A stretch of 48,256 nucleotides of DNA from contig NZ_MUKA01000225.1 in NCBI RefSeq assembly GCF_002150735.1, positions 1 to 48,256 on the forward strand, given 5' to 3'. Source of the stretch: Streptomyces africanus (GTDB taxonomy: Bacteria; Actinomycetota; Actinomycetes; Streptomycetales; Streptomycetaceae). This document shows positions 8,493 to 16,322 of this stretch, piece by piece. The notes beneath the pieces are model-generated. The model was not told the DNA's origin, made no database searches, and saw only the letters and a program-made list of their open reading frames with translations. A program made the translations under genes and the position numbers. How positions within the stretch are numbered: the stretch's first letter is position 1; every line of letters begins with the position of its first letter.

Positions 8493-8951
8493 GCGGCGAG
8501 CATAGAACTCGTCAGTAGCGGGCAAACAAGGGCCTTGACACGTCGGGCGGCTGATACTCTTGCCCGGTGGTTCGGGGCAGCACGCAGAAGCGTCGCGATC
8601 AAGCCCCGACGCCGAAGGAACTCCCTTACGAGGGACCGGCCGGAGGAGGTGGGACTGCAATGGACCGAAGTCGACCGTGCAGTAGCACCACGCTCTTCCC
8701 GCCGCTGACGTAGCTGTTCTGGCTCTGGCTGGTCGCCACCTCTCGCACTCGCTCCACGCGGAAGAGCGCTTCGTTTCGCTTTGCCTGATCTGCCTCAGTA
8801 GCTGAATCAGTAACGAGACTCGCCACCGCGACGGTGCGGTGCTCCCCGCTTTGTGGACGTGCCAAACATCATCGGTCCCAACGTCCTCATTCCGGGTAGT
8901 TCCACCTGTCGGGTCCGGCGCCTTTCGTTGCCTGTCGCGAAGGAGCCCGCC
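8493..8951 (+). promoter_or_regulatory. long structured leader region of corA
   Basis: 459 bp without a full-length gene. It contains a TTGACA (8535-8540), the 17-codon leader ORF (8660-8713), a small GAAG-AGCG-CTTC hairpin after 8760, and a CACCG-CGA-CGGTG hairpin (8824-8836). The sequence does not show the conserved core of the M-box (ykoK) Mg2+ riboswitch. The transcription start is not certain because no well-spaced -10 follows the TTGACA. Confidence 0.45.
8660..8713 (+). CDS. putative 17-codon leader peptide upstream of corA
   Basis: MDRSRPCSSTTLFPPLT followed by TAG, preceded by a strong GGAGGAGG (8642-8649) 10 nt upstream. The start region lies in a hairpin: ACTGCA at 8654-8659 can pair with TGCAGT about 20 nt later, with an inner GAC-CGAA-GTC. 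It sits in a 459-bp leader region in front of a CorA-type Mg2+ transporter gene and contains Asp2, Pro6 and a Pro-Pro pair. Enterobacterial mgtL is also a 17-codon Pro-containing leader in front of a Mg2+ transporter gene. Translation and function are inference. Confidence 0.5.
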   Translation: MDRSRPCSSTTLFPPLT

Positions 8952-10067
8952 ATGTCGATGATCCGCGACCTGCGCGCCGTCGTCCGTCCGTCCCGCGTGT
9001 CGCTGCGCAAGGAGGGCGGGACGTACGACGCCACCCGCAGCCCCGCGACGGCCTCCGCCGTCGTCGACTGCGCCATCTACCGGGACGGCCGCCGCATCCA
9101 GACCGAGAACCCGCTCACGCCGCACGAGGCGGTGCGCCTGGTGCGCCGCGACGGCGGGTTCGTGTGGATCGGCCTGCACGAGCCGACCGAGGCCGAATTC
9201 TCCGGCATCGCCGGCGAGTTCGGACTGCACCCGCTGGCCGTGGAGGACGCCGTCCAGGCCCACCAGCGGCCCAAGCTGGAGCGCTACGACGACTCCCTCT
9301 TCACGGTCTTCAAGACCATCCACTACGTGGAGCACGACCAGCTCGACGCCAACAGCGAGGTCGTCGAGACCGGCGAGGTCATGTGCTTCACCGGGCGGGA
9401 CTTCTTCATCACCGTCCGGCACGGCGGGCAGGGCTCCCTGCGGGCCCTCAGGCACCGCCTCCAGGACGACCCCGAGCTGCTCGCCAAGGGCCCCTCGGCG
9501 GTGCTGCACGCCATCGCCGACCACGTCGTCGACGGCTACATCGCGGTCGCCGACGCCGTGCAGGACGACATCGACGAGGTCGAGACCGAGGTGTTCTCCC
9601 CGGGGCGCAAGGGCTCCCCGCGCGGCTCGGACGCCGGCCGGATCTACCAACTCAAGCGCGAGGTGCTGGAGTTCAAGCGGGCCGTGTCGCCGCTGCTGCG
9701 TCCCATGCAGCTGCTGAGCGAGCGGCCGATGCGGCTGATCGACCCGGACATCCAGAAGTACTTCCGGGACGTCGCCGACCACCTGGCCCGGGTGCAGGAG
9801 CAGGTCCTCGGCTTCGACGAGTTGCTCAACTCCATCCTCCAGGCCAACCTCGCGCAGGCGTCCGTGGCGCAGAACGAGGACATGCGGAAGATCACCTCGT
9901 GGGCCGCGATCATCGCCGTGCCGACGATGGTGTGCGGGGTGTACGGCATGAACTTCGACCACATGCCGGAGCTGCACTGGCGGTACGGCTACCCGGTGAT
10001 CATGGGCATCACGGTGGTCATCTGCCTGGGCATCCACCGCACGCTGAAGCGGAACGGCTGGCTGTGA
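8952..10067 (+). CDS. corA: CorA family magnesium/cobalt transporter
   Basis: 371 aa from ATG 8952, with GAAGGAG (8939-8945) 6 nt upstream. The signature YGMNF, followed by MPELHW, sits between two C-terminal membrane helices (ITSWAAIIAVPTMVCGVYG and YPVIMGITVVICLGI). The long N-terminal cytosolic funnel domain is complete. CorA pentamers carry Mg2+ into the cell. The gene is preceded by a long leader encoding a short peptide, and an MgtE_N/CBS protein with a DUF1003 partner is encoded 1.5 kb downstream, so this looks like a cation homeostasis region. Confidence 0.92.
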   Translation: MSMIRDLRAVVRPSRVSLRKEGGTYDATRSPATASAVVDCAIYRDGRRIQTENPLTPHEAVRLVRRDGGFVWIGLHEPTEAEFSGIAGEFGLHPLAVEDAVQAHQRPKLERYDDSLFTVFKTIHYVEHDQLDANSEVVETGEVMCFTGRDFFITVRHGGQGSLRALRHRLQDDPELLAKGPSAVLHAIADHVVDGYIAVADAVQDDIDEVETEVFSPGRKGSPRGSDAGRIYQLKREVLEFKRAVSPLLRPMQLLSERPMRLIDPDIQKYFRDVADHLARVQEQVLGFDELLNSILQANLAQASVAQNEDMRKITSWAAIIAVPTMVCGVYGMNFDHMPELHWRYGYPVIMGITVVICLGIHRTLKRNGWL

Positions 10068-10090
10068 ACAGCGTGGATAGGCTGGGGGCC

Positions 10091-10603
10091 ATGACAAGCG
10101 AGCTGCTCGGCCAGGCCCTCGTCGAGGAGGCCACGAAGAAGTCCGGCCTCGTCTGGGTCCAGGGCCCCGACGGCCCTGCGCGTGCGCTGTGGCACGTGTG
10201 GCACGAGGGCGCCGCGTGCCTGGTCGGCGACGGTCCCGGCGAGCAGCCGCTGCCGGGCCTGGCCGACGGGACCGAGGCCCGGGTGACGGTCCGCAGCAAG
10301 GACAAGGGGGGCCGGCTGGTCTCCTGGACGGCCCGGGTCACCCAGCTCGCACCGGGCTCCGAGGCGTGGGACGCGGCCGTCGCCGAGCTCAAGGGCAAAC
10401 GGCTGAACACGCCCGACGCCGAGGCCATCACCGAGCGCTGGGCCCGCGAGTGCCGGGTGCTGCGCCTGGAGCCGACCGGGGCGACGGCGCCACTGCCCGA
10501 CGACTCCCTGTCCGAGCCGCCCCTGCCGACGCCGGCGACCACCCGCCGTCCGGTCCCGGCGGGCCTGCCCCGTCTGCTGCTGAAGAAGCGCAAACGGACC
10601 TGA
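10091..10603 (+). CDS. conserved hypothetical protein (170 aa), possible PNPOx-like fold
   Basis: 170 aa from ATG 10091. The N-terminal two thirds (LVWVQGPDGPARALWHVW, ACLVGDGPGEQPLPGL, RVTVRSKDKGGRLVSWTA) resembles a flavin-reductase-like or PNPOx-like split barrel common in Streptomyces, but I do not see a diagnostic cofactor motif. The tail is Pro/Arg/Lys-rich and ends in LLLKKRKRT. A -10-like TAGGCT (10078-10083) lies 7 nt before the start, so the transcript may be leaderless. It is 23 bp after corA and converges with the lipoprotein gene. Confidence 0.6.
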   Translation: MTSELLGQALVEEATKKSGLVWVQGPDGPARALWHVWHEGAACLVGDGPGEQPLPGLADGTEARVTVRSKDKGGRLVSWTARVTQLAPGSEAWDAAVAELKGKRLNTPDAEAITERWARECRVLRLEPTGATAPLPDDSLSEPPLPTPATTRRPVPAGLPRLLLKKRKRT

Positions 10604-10607
10604 CGGC

Positions 10608-11363
10608 CTACGACGACGGCAGCTGCCTGCCGTAGTCGACCGTCTCGTTCTTCTCCGGCTCCCTCAGGGAGAAGTCCTGCCCCCATGCGGAGAACGTGAG
10701 GGTACCCGCCTCACCGGCCCGCTCCAGGCGCAGCGGGTACGGCTTGCCCTCCAGGGACACCTCCAGGGTGCCGCCGGAGCCCTTGTCGCCCGAGATGCGG
10801 ATGGTGTGGATGCCCGCCTGCTCGTCGTGGCCTTCGGTCGCGAGCTTGCCGTGCAGGGTCAGCAGACCGTCGAGGAGGACACCCTTGTCCGTGAAACCGC
10901 TGAACTTCTTGTACGAAGGGTCGCCCTGCGGCACCTTCACGAACTTGCCGCCGAGCTTGGCGGCCGCCGCGGCGTCCGCCTTGCCGCCCCCGCCCTGGGC
11001 CGCGCCATGACTCCAGAACTCCGCGTCGGCCTTGACGAAGAGCTGCTCGCCGACGCGCAGCAGCCGGAAGGTCGTCCCCTCGGTGGTGACCGACCCCTCG
11101 CCGCCGTCGGTCTTCAGCCGCATGTCGAGCGCGTAGGAGCGCCCGCCGCTGACGACGCTGCCGTGCACCCGGACCGCCCCGGCGGACTCGGCGGCCGTAC
11201 GGGTCTTGGCCTGGATCTTCTCGGCGGGCAGTCTGCCGACCCCGTTGGTGCCCTCGTTCGGATCCTCCGCACAGCCCGTGAGCACCGTTCCGGTCACGGC
11301 CAGTACGCATGTCACGCTCGCGAGTGCGGCACGGTGGTTGCGGCCCTGGCGAATCGGAGTCAC
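10608..11363 (-). CDS. secreted lipoprotein, LolA/LppX-like
   Basis: 251 aa from GTG 11363 (MTPIRQGRNHRA...); an upstream GTG at 11423 would add 20 residues. A basic N-terminus and hydrophobic stretch lead to the lipobox LTGC, predicting lipidation and surface anchoring. The mature part is a beta-rich domain (VRVHGSVVSGGRSYALDMRL, GTTFRLLRVGEQLFVKAD) like the LppX/LprG and LolA folds that bind lipid, and it ends in DYGRQLPSS. Likely role: binding or carrying a hydrophobic ligand outside the membrane. Convergent with the preceding gene. Confidence 0.75.
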   Translation of the reverse strand: MTPIRQGRNHRAALASVTCVLAVTGTVLTGCAEDPNEGTNGVGRLPAEKIQAKTRTAAESAGAVRVHGSVVSGGRSYALDMRLKTDGGEGSVTTEGTTFRLLRVGEQLFVKADAEFWSHGAAQGGGGKADAAAAAKLGGKFVKVPQGDPSYKKFSGFTDKGVLLDGLLTLHGKLATEGHDEQAGIHTIRISGDKGSGGTLEVSLEGKPYPLRLERAGEAGTLTFSAWGQDFSLREPEKNETVDYGRQLPSS

Positions 11364-11520
11364 AGGTGGGGCTGCCTCTCTGACGGGAGACCTGAACGGC
11401 GTACCGCAGGGTACCGGGGACATGCGGGCAGGTCGGAGCCAGTCCGTCCGGAGCGCCCGCCGACGCGTCCCCGATCAGGACGGGCTAGCCTGAAGCCCAC
11501 CCGAGCGGGCAATTCGGAAA

Positions 11521-11580
11521 AGACAGGCACACAGACAGACGCACAGAGAGACACCCAGACAGACACCCAGTCAGGCACCA
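11521..11580 (+). repeat. low-complexity CAGA/CACC tract in the mgtE_N leader
   Basis: A degenerate run of CAGACAGAC and ACACCCAGAC units about 30 to 90 bp before the start codon of the MgtE_N/CBS gene. It contains almost no thymine and stands out from the surrounding sequence. It codes for nothing convincing and may be an unstructured mRNA leader. Confidence 0.6.
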
Positions 11581-11612
11581 CGGAACACCCCGCACGAAAA
11601 GGAGCCGCGGCC

Positions 11613-12899
11613 ATGCCAGCGGGCGCCCCCCGGATCTTCGTATCGCACCTCTCCGGTGTCGCCGTCTTCGACCCCGCCGGCGACCAGGTGGGGCGTGTCC
11701 GCGATCTGGTCGTCATGCTGCGGATGGGGCAGCGACCGCCGCGGCTGCTCGGCCTCGTCGTCGAACTCGCCACGCGCCGCCGCATCTTCCTGCCCATGAC
11801 CCGGGTCACCGCCATCCAGTCCGGTCAGGTCATCACCACCGGCGTGCTCAACGTCCGGCGCTTCGAGCAGCGGCCCACCGAGCGGCTGGTCTTCGGGGAG
11901 CTGCTGGACCGGCGCGTCACGCTCACCGAGACCGGCGAGGAGGTCACCGTCCTCGATCTGTCGGTGCATCAGCTGCCGGCCCGCCGGGAGTGGGAGATCG
12001 ACCGGGTCTTCGTCCGCAAGGGCCGCAAGGGCAGTGCCTTCCGGCGCGCCAAGGGCGAGGCGCTGACCGTCGAGTGGACCGCCGTCACCGGCTTCTCGCT
12101 GGAGGAGCAGGGGCAGGGCGCCGAGAACCTGCTCGCCACGTTCGAGCAGCTGCGCCCCGCCGACCTGGCCAACGTCCTGCACCACCTCTCCCCCAAGCGC
12201 CGGGCCGAGGTCGCCGCCGCCCTCGACGACGACCGGCTGGCCGACGTGCTGGAGGAGCTTCCGGAGGACGACCAGATCGAGATCCTCGGCAAGCTGAAGG
12301 AGGAGCGCGCCGCCGACGTCCTGGAGGCCATGGACCCGGACGACGCGGCCGACCTGCTGGGCGAGCTGCCGACGGACGAGCAGGAGCGGCTGCTGAGCCT
12401 GATGCAGCCCGGCGACGCGGCCGACATGCGGCGCCTGATGTCGTACGAGGACCGCACGGCGGGCGGTCTGATGACCACCGAGCCGATCGTGCTGCGCCCG
12501 GACGCCACCGTCGCCGACGCCCTCGCCCGCGTCCGCAACCCCGACCTCTCCCCCGCCCTGGCCGCCCAGGTCTACGTCTGCCGGCCACCGGACGAGACGC
12601 CGACCGGCAAGTACCTCGGCACGGTCCATTTCCAGCGCCTGCTGCGCGAGCCACCGCCGTCCCTGGTCAGCTCGATCCTGGACAGCGACCTGCAACCGCT
12701 CGACCCCGACGCGGACCTGCCCGCCATCGCCGGGTTCTTCGCCACGTACGACATGGTCGCGGCGCCCGTGGTCGACGAGGCCGGCTCGCTGCTGGGCGCG
12801 GTGACCGTGGACGACGTACTCGACCACATGCTCCCGGAGGACTGGCGGGAGACGGAGTTCCACCTGCCCGACGAGGAGGTGGCGAGCGATGGTTCCTGA
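11613..12899 (+). CDS. soluble MgtE_N/CBS-domain protein with PRC-barrel-like N-terminus
   Basis: 428 aa from ATG 11613, with AAAAGGAG (11597-11604) 8 nt upstream. Order: a PRC-barrel-like domain (SGVAVFDPAGDQVGRVRDLV), a linker, a superhelical MgtE N-terminal domain of repeating ADVLEELPEDD and ADLLGELPTDE units (about 170-275), then two CBS motifs (MTTEPIVLRPDATVADALA; VDEAGSLLGAVTVDDVLDHM). In MgtE channels this cytosolic part senses Mg2+, but no transmembrane domain follows here. It overlaps the downstream DUF1003 membrane gene by 11 bp, so the two products probably work together. M. tuberculosis has a similar gene near mrp and corA. Confidence 0.85.
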   Translation: MPAGAPRIFVSHLSGVAVFDPAGDQVGRVRDLVVMLRMGQRPPRLLGLVVELATRRRIFLPMTRVTAIQSGQVITTGVLNVRRFEQRPTERLVFGELLDRRVTLTETGEEVTVLDLSVHQLPARREWEIDRVFVRKGRKGSAFRRAKGEALTVEWTAVTGFSLEEQGQGAENLLATFEQLRPADLANVLHHLSPKRRAEVAAALDDDRLADVLEELPEDDQIEILGKLKEERAADVLEAMDPDDAADLLGELPTDEQERLLSLMQPGDAADMRRLMSYEDRTAGGLMTTEPIVLRPDATVADALARVRNPDLSPALAAQVYVCRPPDETPTGKYLGTVHFQRLLREPPPSLVSSILDSDLQPLDPDADLPAIAGFFATYDMVAAPVVDEAGSLLGAVTVDDVLDHMLPEDWRETEFHLPDEEVASDGS

Positions 12900-13488
12900 G
12901 CGCGAGACCCTGCGCGAGCGCACACCGTCCGGCTCGACGGCCGCGGGCCGGCCGCGCACCGCCCGCCTGGACCAGCCCGGCGTGCCCAAGCGCCGGATCC
13001 TGCCCGAGTACGACCCGGAGGCCTTCGGACGGCTGTCGGAACGCATCGCGCGCTTCCTCGGCACCGGACGGTTCCTGGTCTGGATGACGGCCGTCATCAT
13101 CCTGTGGGTCGCGTGGAACAGCCTCGCCCCGCGCGACCTGCGCTTCGACGAGTACCCGTTCATCTTCCTGACCCTGATGCTGTCGCTCCAGGCCTCCTAC
13201 GCCGCCCCGCTGATCCTGCTCGCGCAGAACCGGCAGGACGACCGCGACCGGGTCAATCTGGAGCAGGACCGCAAGCAGAACGAGCGGTCGATCGCGGACA
13301 CCGAGTACCTGACCCGCGAGATCGCCGCCCTGCGCATCGGCCTCGGCGAGGTCGCCACCCGCGACTGGATCCGCTCGGAACTCCAGGACGTGGTCAAGGA
13401 ACTGGAGGAGCGGCACAACGGCCACCGTCACGACCCGGTCGTATTCCCGGCGGAACGGTCGCGGGGACGTGACGCAGACGACCGCTGA
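12889..13488 (+). CDS. DUF1003 family membrane protein
   Basis: 199 aa; the start ATG at 12889 overlaps the end of the MgtE_N gene by 11 bp, which implies translational coupling. After a basic, disordered N-terminus come FGRLSERIARFLGTGRFLVWM and two membrane helices (TAVIILWVAW and FIFLTLMLSLQASYAAPLIL), then the signature LLAQNRQDDRDR and a long charged coiled-coil tail. DUF1003 has no established function. Given its partner, a role in Mg2+ sensing or transport is an inference. A 42-bp gap with its own promoter separates it from mrp. Confidence 0.85.
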   Translation: MVPERETLRERTPSGSTAAGRPRTARLDQPGVPKRRILPEYDPEAFGRLSERIARFLGTGRFLVWMTAVIILWVAWNSLAPRDLRFDEYPFIFLTLMLSLQASYAAPLILLAQNRQDDRDRVNLEQDRKQNERSIADTEYLTREIAALRIGLGEVATRDWIRSELQDVVKELEERHNGHRHDPVVFPAERSRGRDADDR

Positions 13489-13530
13489 GACGCTTTCCTA
13501 CGCACCGGTACAGCGCCGTACCATCGTCCT

Positions 13531-14664
13531 ATGGCTACGGAAGACGCGGTGCGCGAGGCACTGGCGACGGTGAACGACCCCGAGATCCACAAGCCCATCA
13601 CCGAACTCGGGATGGTCAAATCCGTGGAGATCGGCGCGGACGGGGCGGTCGCGGTCACCGTGTACCTGACGGTCTCGGGCTGCCCGATGCGGGACACGAT
13701 CACGCAGCGCGTGACCGAGGCGGTGTCCGGTGTCGAGGGCGTCACCAGCGTCGACGTCACGCTCGACGTGATGAGCGACGAGCAGCGCCGCGAGCTGGCG
13801 TCCGCCCTGCGCGGCGGCCAGACGGAGCGCGAGGTGCCCTTCGCCAAGCCGGGCAGCCTGACCCGCGTCTACGCGGTCGCGTCCGGCAAGGGCGGCGTGG
13901 GCAAGTCCTCGGTGACGGTGAACCTGGCGGCGGCGATGGCGGCCGACGGCCTCAAGGTCGGTGTCGTCGACGCCGACATCTACGGCCACTCCGTGCCGCG
14001 CATGCTGGGCGCCGACGGCCGTCCGACCCAGGTCGAGAACATGATCATGCCGCCGTCGGCGAACGGCGTGAAGGTCATCTCCATCGGCATGTTCACCCCG
14101 GGCAACGCCCCGGTCGTCTGGCGCGGCCCAATGCTCCACCGCGCCCTCCAGCAGTTCCTGGCGGACGTGTACTGGGGCGACCTGGACGTCCTCCTGCTGG
14201 ACCTGCCGCCCGGCACCGGCGACATCGCGATCTCGGTCGCCCAGCTGGTCCCGAACGCCGAGATCCTGGTCGTCACGACCCCGCAGCAGGCCGCCGCCGA
14301 GGTCGCCGAGCGCGCCGGCTCCATCGCCGTCCAGACCCACCAGAAGATCGTCGGCGTGGTCGAGAACATGTCCGGCCTGCCCTGCCCGCACTGCGGCGAG
14401 ATGGTCGACGTCTTCGGCACGGGCGGCGGTCAGGTCGTCGCCGACGGCCTGACCCGCACGACCGGCGCGAACGTCCCGGTCCTCGGCAACATCCCCATCG
14501 ACGTCCGTCTCCGCGAGGGCGGCGACGAGGGCAAGCCGGTGGTCCTGACGGACCCGGACTCCCCGGCGGGCTCGGCCCTGCGCGCGATCGCGGGGAAGCT
14601 GGGAGGACGCCAGCGGGGCCTGTCGGGCCTGTCCTTGGGGATCACTCCGAGGAACAAGTTCTAG
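13531..14664 (+). CDS. mrp: Mrp/NBP35 family iron-sulfur cluster carrier ATPase
   Basis: 377 aa. An N-terminal MIP18-like domain (about 1-95, with SGCPMRDTI) is followed by the ParA-like ATPase with deviant Walker A GKGGVGKSS near residue 118, the switch motif DLPPGTGD, and the cluster-binding CPHC pair near residue 285. The family carries and inserts Fe-S clusters. TACCAT (13519-13524) lies 6 nt before the ATG with no ribosome binding site, pointing to a leaderless transcript. The order MgtE_N, DUF1003, mrp, tatB is conserved with M. tuberculosis Rv1232c-Rv1224, with extra genes between. Confidence 0.93.
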   Translation: MATEDAVREALATVNDPEIHKPITELGMVKSVEIGADGAVAVTVYLTVSGCPMRDTITQRVTEAVSGVEGVTSVDVTLDVMSDEQRRELASALRGGQTEREVPFAKPGSLTRVYAVASGKGGVGKSSVTVNLAAAMAADGLKVGVVDADIYGHSVPRMLGADGRPTQVENMIMPPSANGVKVISIGMFTPGNAPVVWRGPMLHRALQQFLADVYWGDLDVLLLDLPPGTGDIAISVAQLVPNAEILVVTTPQQAAAEVAERAGSIAVQTHQKIVGVVENMSGLPCPHCGEMVDVFGTGGGQVVADGLTRTTGANVPVLGNIPIDVRLREGGDEGKPVVLTDPDSPAGSALRAIAGKLGGRQRGLSGLSLGITPRNKF

Positions 14665-14665
14665 A

Positions 14666-14730
14666 CCTACTTTTTTGGGGGCGCGGGGAACTGCGCGATC
14701 AACCACATCGCGGCCGCAGCCGCCCCTGAA
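14666..14730. repeat. Streptomyces dispersed intergenic element / mrp terminator region
   Basis: After a T6 run (14671-14676) comes GGGGGCGCGGGGAACTGCGC and a following GATCAACCAC stretch. From memory this resembles a short sequence found downstream of many Streptomyces genes. The T run and flanking G-rich sequence could end mrp transcription. Confidence 0.5.
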
Positions 14731-14780
14731 AGCTGTACGTCCACGGCGAAGGGGCGCCGCAATCCCACGGCGCCCCACAC

Positions 14781-15452
14781 TCACGCGTAAGCGGCGATGT
14801 CCTTCACCACGGCGAAGCCGAGCCCATACGCGCTCATGCCCCTGCCGTACGCCCCGACATGAACCCCGGCCGTGGTGGAACCTGCGAGCACCCACCCGAA
14901 CTCGGACTCCCGGTAGTGGAACACCGTCGGCACACCGTCCACCGGCAGCGACAACGTGGACCAGTCGGCCCCGTCCAGGTCGTCCGCCAGCGCCCACGCC
15001 GTCTCGGTCTGCTGCTCCAGCCAGTCGTCCCGCAGGGAGTGGTCCATCTGCCCGGGCCACGTGAAGGACAGCAGCCCCACACCCGCGAGCCACGCCGCCG
15101 AGGACACCGACGTCGCCTCCAGCAGTCCCGTGCCGTCCGCACTGCGCCGTGAGGGATGCGCCGCCACGGTCACCACGACCGCGAACTTCTCCTTGGACTC
15201 CCGGTCGCCGCCGGCGGCATGCTCGTTGCGCACCGTGGGCTCGTCACCGTGCCCGATCGACCCGTGTTCCACGGCTCCGTCGGCCGTCGTGCCGACCTGC
15301 ATCAGCCAGCGCGGTCCCGTGAACGCCTCGTCGAGGCCGTACCACGGGAAGGGCGCGCGCAGGTAGCCGTCGACCGTGCGCCGGGCGGAGGGGACCTGTT
15401 GTCCGCCCTCCGCGGCCGGCGCCTGTGCGACCGCCCGACTCGTCGTCTCCAT
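14781..15452 (-). CDS. conserved hypothetical protein (about 223 aa)
   Basis: I do not recognise a named family. The start was chosen at ATG 15452 (METTSRAVAQAPAAEGG) because GGAGG lies 11 nt upstream; the frame stays open to 15626. The N-terminal 40 residues are disordered. The remainder is a soluble domain with RAPFPWYGLDEAF, PRWLMQVGTTADG, a hydrophilic loop (HAAGGDRESKEKF) and VAGSTTAGVHVGAYGRGMSA near the end. No signal peptide or membrane segment is evident. It lies between mrp and tatB, convergent with mrp, and Streptomyces seem to keep it there. Function unknown. Confidence 0.65.
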   Translation of the reverse strand: METTSRAVAQAPAAEGGQQVPSARRTVDGYLRAPFPWYGLDEAFTGPRWLMQVGTTADGAVEHGSIGHGDEPTVRNEHAAGGDRESKEKFAVVVTVAAHPSRRSADGTGLLEATSVSSAAWLAGVGLLSFTWPGQMDHSLRDDWLEQQTETAWALADDLDGADWSTLSLPVDGVPTVFHYRESEFGWVLAGSTTAGVHVGAYGRGMSAYGLGFAVVKDIAAYA

Positions 15453-15685
15453 ATGCCCGGACGCCTCCTCGCTCTCGTCGGGCCGGAACGGCCCGCCCCC
15501 CTTCGGGCGGCGTTGCTGGTCCAGTACGGCCCGCCCATCAACTCGGCAGCATAGCCACACCGCTGCGAGCAGCAGGGAAACCGCCCGGCGAGTGGGCCGC
15601 ACGGGCGCCTGGTTCAGGCCGTACACAGCCCGACCGGAGTATGAAACGCGTCACGCGCGCCGGGGGCGCACCCCGGTGTGTCGCC

Positions 15686-16129
15686 TCAGGTGGCGTCCAT
15701 GTCGAAGGGCGGCCGGTCGTCCTGGCCGGAGATCTCGGGCTTCTTCGTCATGTCGATACGGCCGCCGGACGAGCCGGAGGACGACGAGGAGGAGGACGTG
15801 TCGGAGTCCCGGCTGTGGATGGCGTCGGTGACCTCGGCCATCTCCTTCTTCAGGTCGAAGCCGTTGCGGATCTCCTTGAGCCCCAGGTCCTCGTTGTCCA
15901 GCTGCTTGCGGATGAACGTCTTGGGGTTGAGATCCTCGAACTCGAAGTCCTTGAACTCCGGGCCCAGCTCCTCCCGGATGTCGTTCTTGGCGCTCTCCGA
16001 GAACTCACGGATCTTCCGGATCGTGCGCGTCACGTCCTGGATGACCTTCGGGAGCTTGTCCGGACCGAAGACGAGCACGGCAAGGACGATGAGCGTCACC
16101 AGCTCGAGCGGTCCTATGTCATTGAACAC
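15686..16129 (-). CDS. tatB: Sec-independent (twin-arginine) translocase subunit TatB
   Basis: 147 aa, GTG start at 16129 with AAGGAG 6 nt upstream. The N-terminus (FNDIGPLELVTLIVLAVLVF then GPDKLP) is the single TatA/B membrane helix with its conserved hinge, followed by an amphipathic helix and a long acidic helical domain typical of TatB. A Ser-run linker and a hydrophilic tail complete it. TatB joins TatC to bind twin-arginine signal peptides. htrA lies 193 bp upstream in the same direction, the same pairing as SCO5149-SCO5150 and Rv1223-Rv1224. Confidence 0.93.
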   Translation of the reverse strand: MFNDIGPLELVTLIVLAVLVFGPDKLPKVIQDVTRTIRKIREFSESAKNDIREELGPEFKDFEFEDLNPKTFIRKQLDNEDLGLKEIRNGFDLKKEMAEVTDAIHSRDSDTSSSSSSSGSSGGRIDMTKKPEISGQDDRPPFDMDAT

Positions 16130-16300
16130 CTGAAGCTCCTTGCGATGTCCTCGGTCCTCGGCCCTCGGTGGTCATGCGGGTCTTGCCGTGGTCCGGGCCG
16201 GACCCACGGTACCCGGCGATCCTGTCCGACCGGTACCGTCCCGAGACCTCCGAGTGCGGGGAGTGGGAGCGCTTTCCCGAATGTTTGCCTTCTTCGTCCC

Positions 16301-16315
16301 TGTATGTGCCATACA
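16301..16315. promoter_or_regulatory. inverted repeat between htrA and tatB
   Basis: TGTATG-TGC-CATACA, a perfect 6-3-6 inverted repeat just after the htrA stop and about 170 bp before the tatB start. It may be an operator or a weak hairpin; no regulator can be assigned. Confidence 0.35.
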
Positions 16316-16322
16316 TCGCGAC

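Noticed and set aside
8493..8951. M-box (ykoK) Mg2+ riboswitch in front of corA
   Set aside because: I could not find the conserved GTTAGGTGAGGCTCC-type core or the paired helices on either strand. The leader-peptide reading fits the visible sequence better.
7908..10097. A 729-codon open frame on the minus strand covering the corA region
   Set aside because: Only its last 194 codons are a real gene (SUFU protein from 8492). The rest is antisense to corA, a common effect of high G+C codon use.
11571..13163. Long minus-strand frame opposite the MgtE_N and DUF1003 genes
   Set aside because: Its translation has Val/Gly/Arg-rich shadow composition and no family pattern, whereas the plus strand encodes two recognised proteins.
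13498..15093. Minus-strand frame opposite mrp
   Set aside because: Antisense shadow; mrp motifs are unambiguous on the plus strand.
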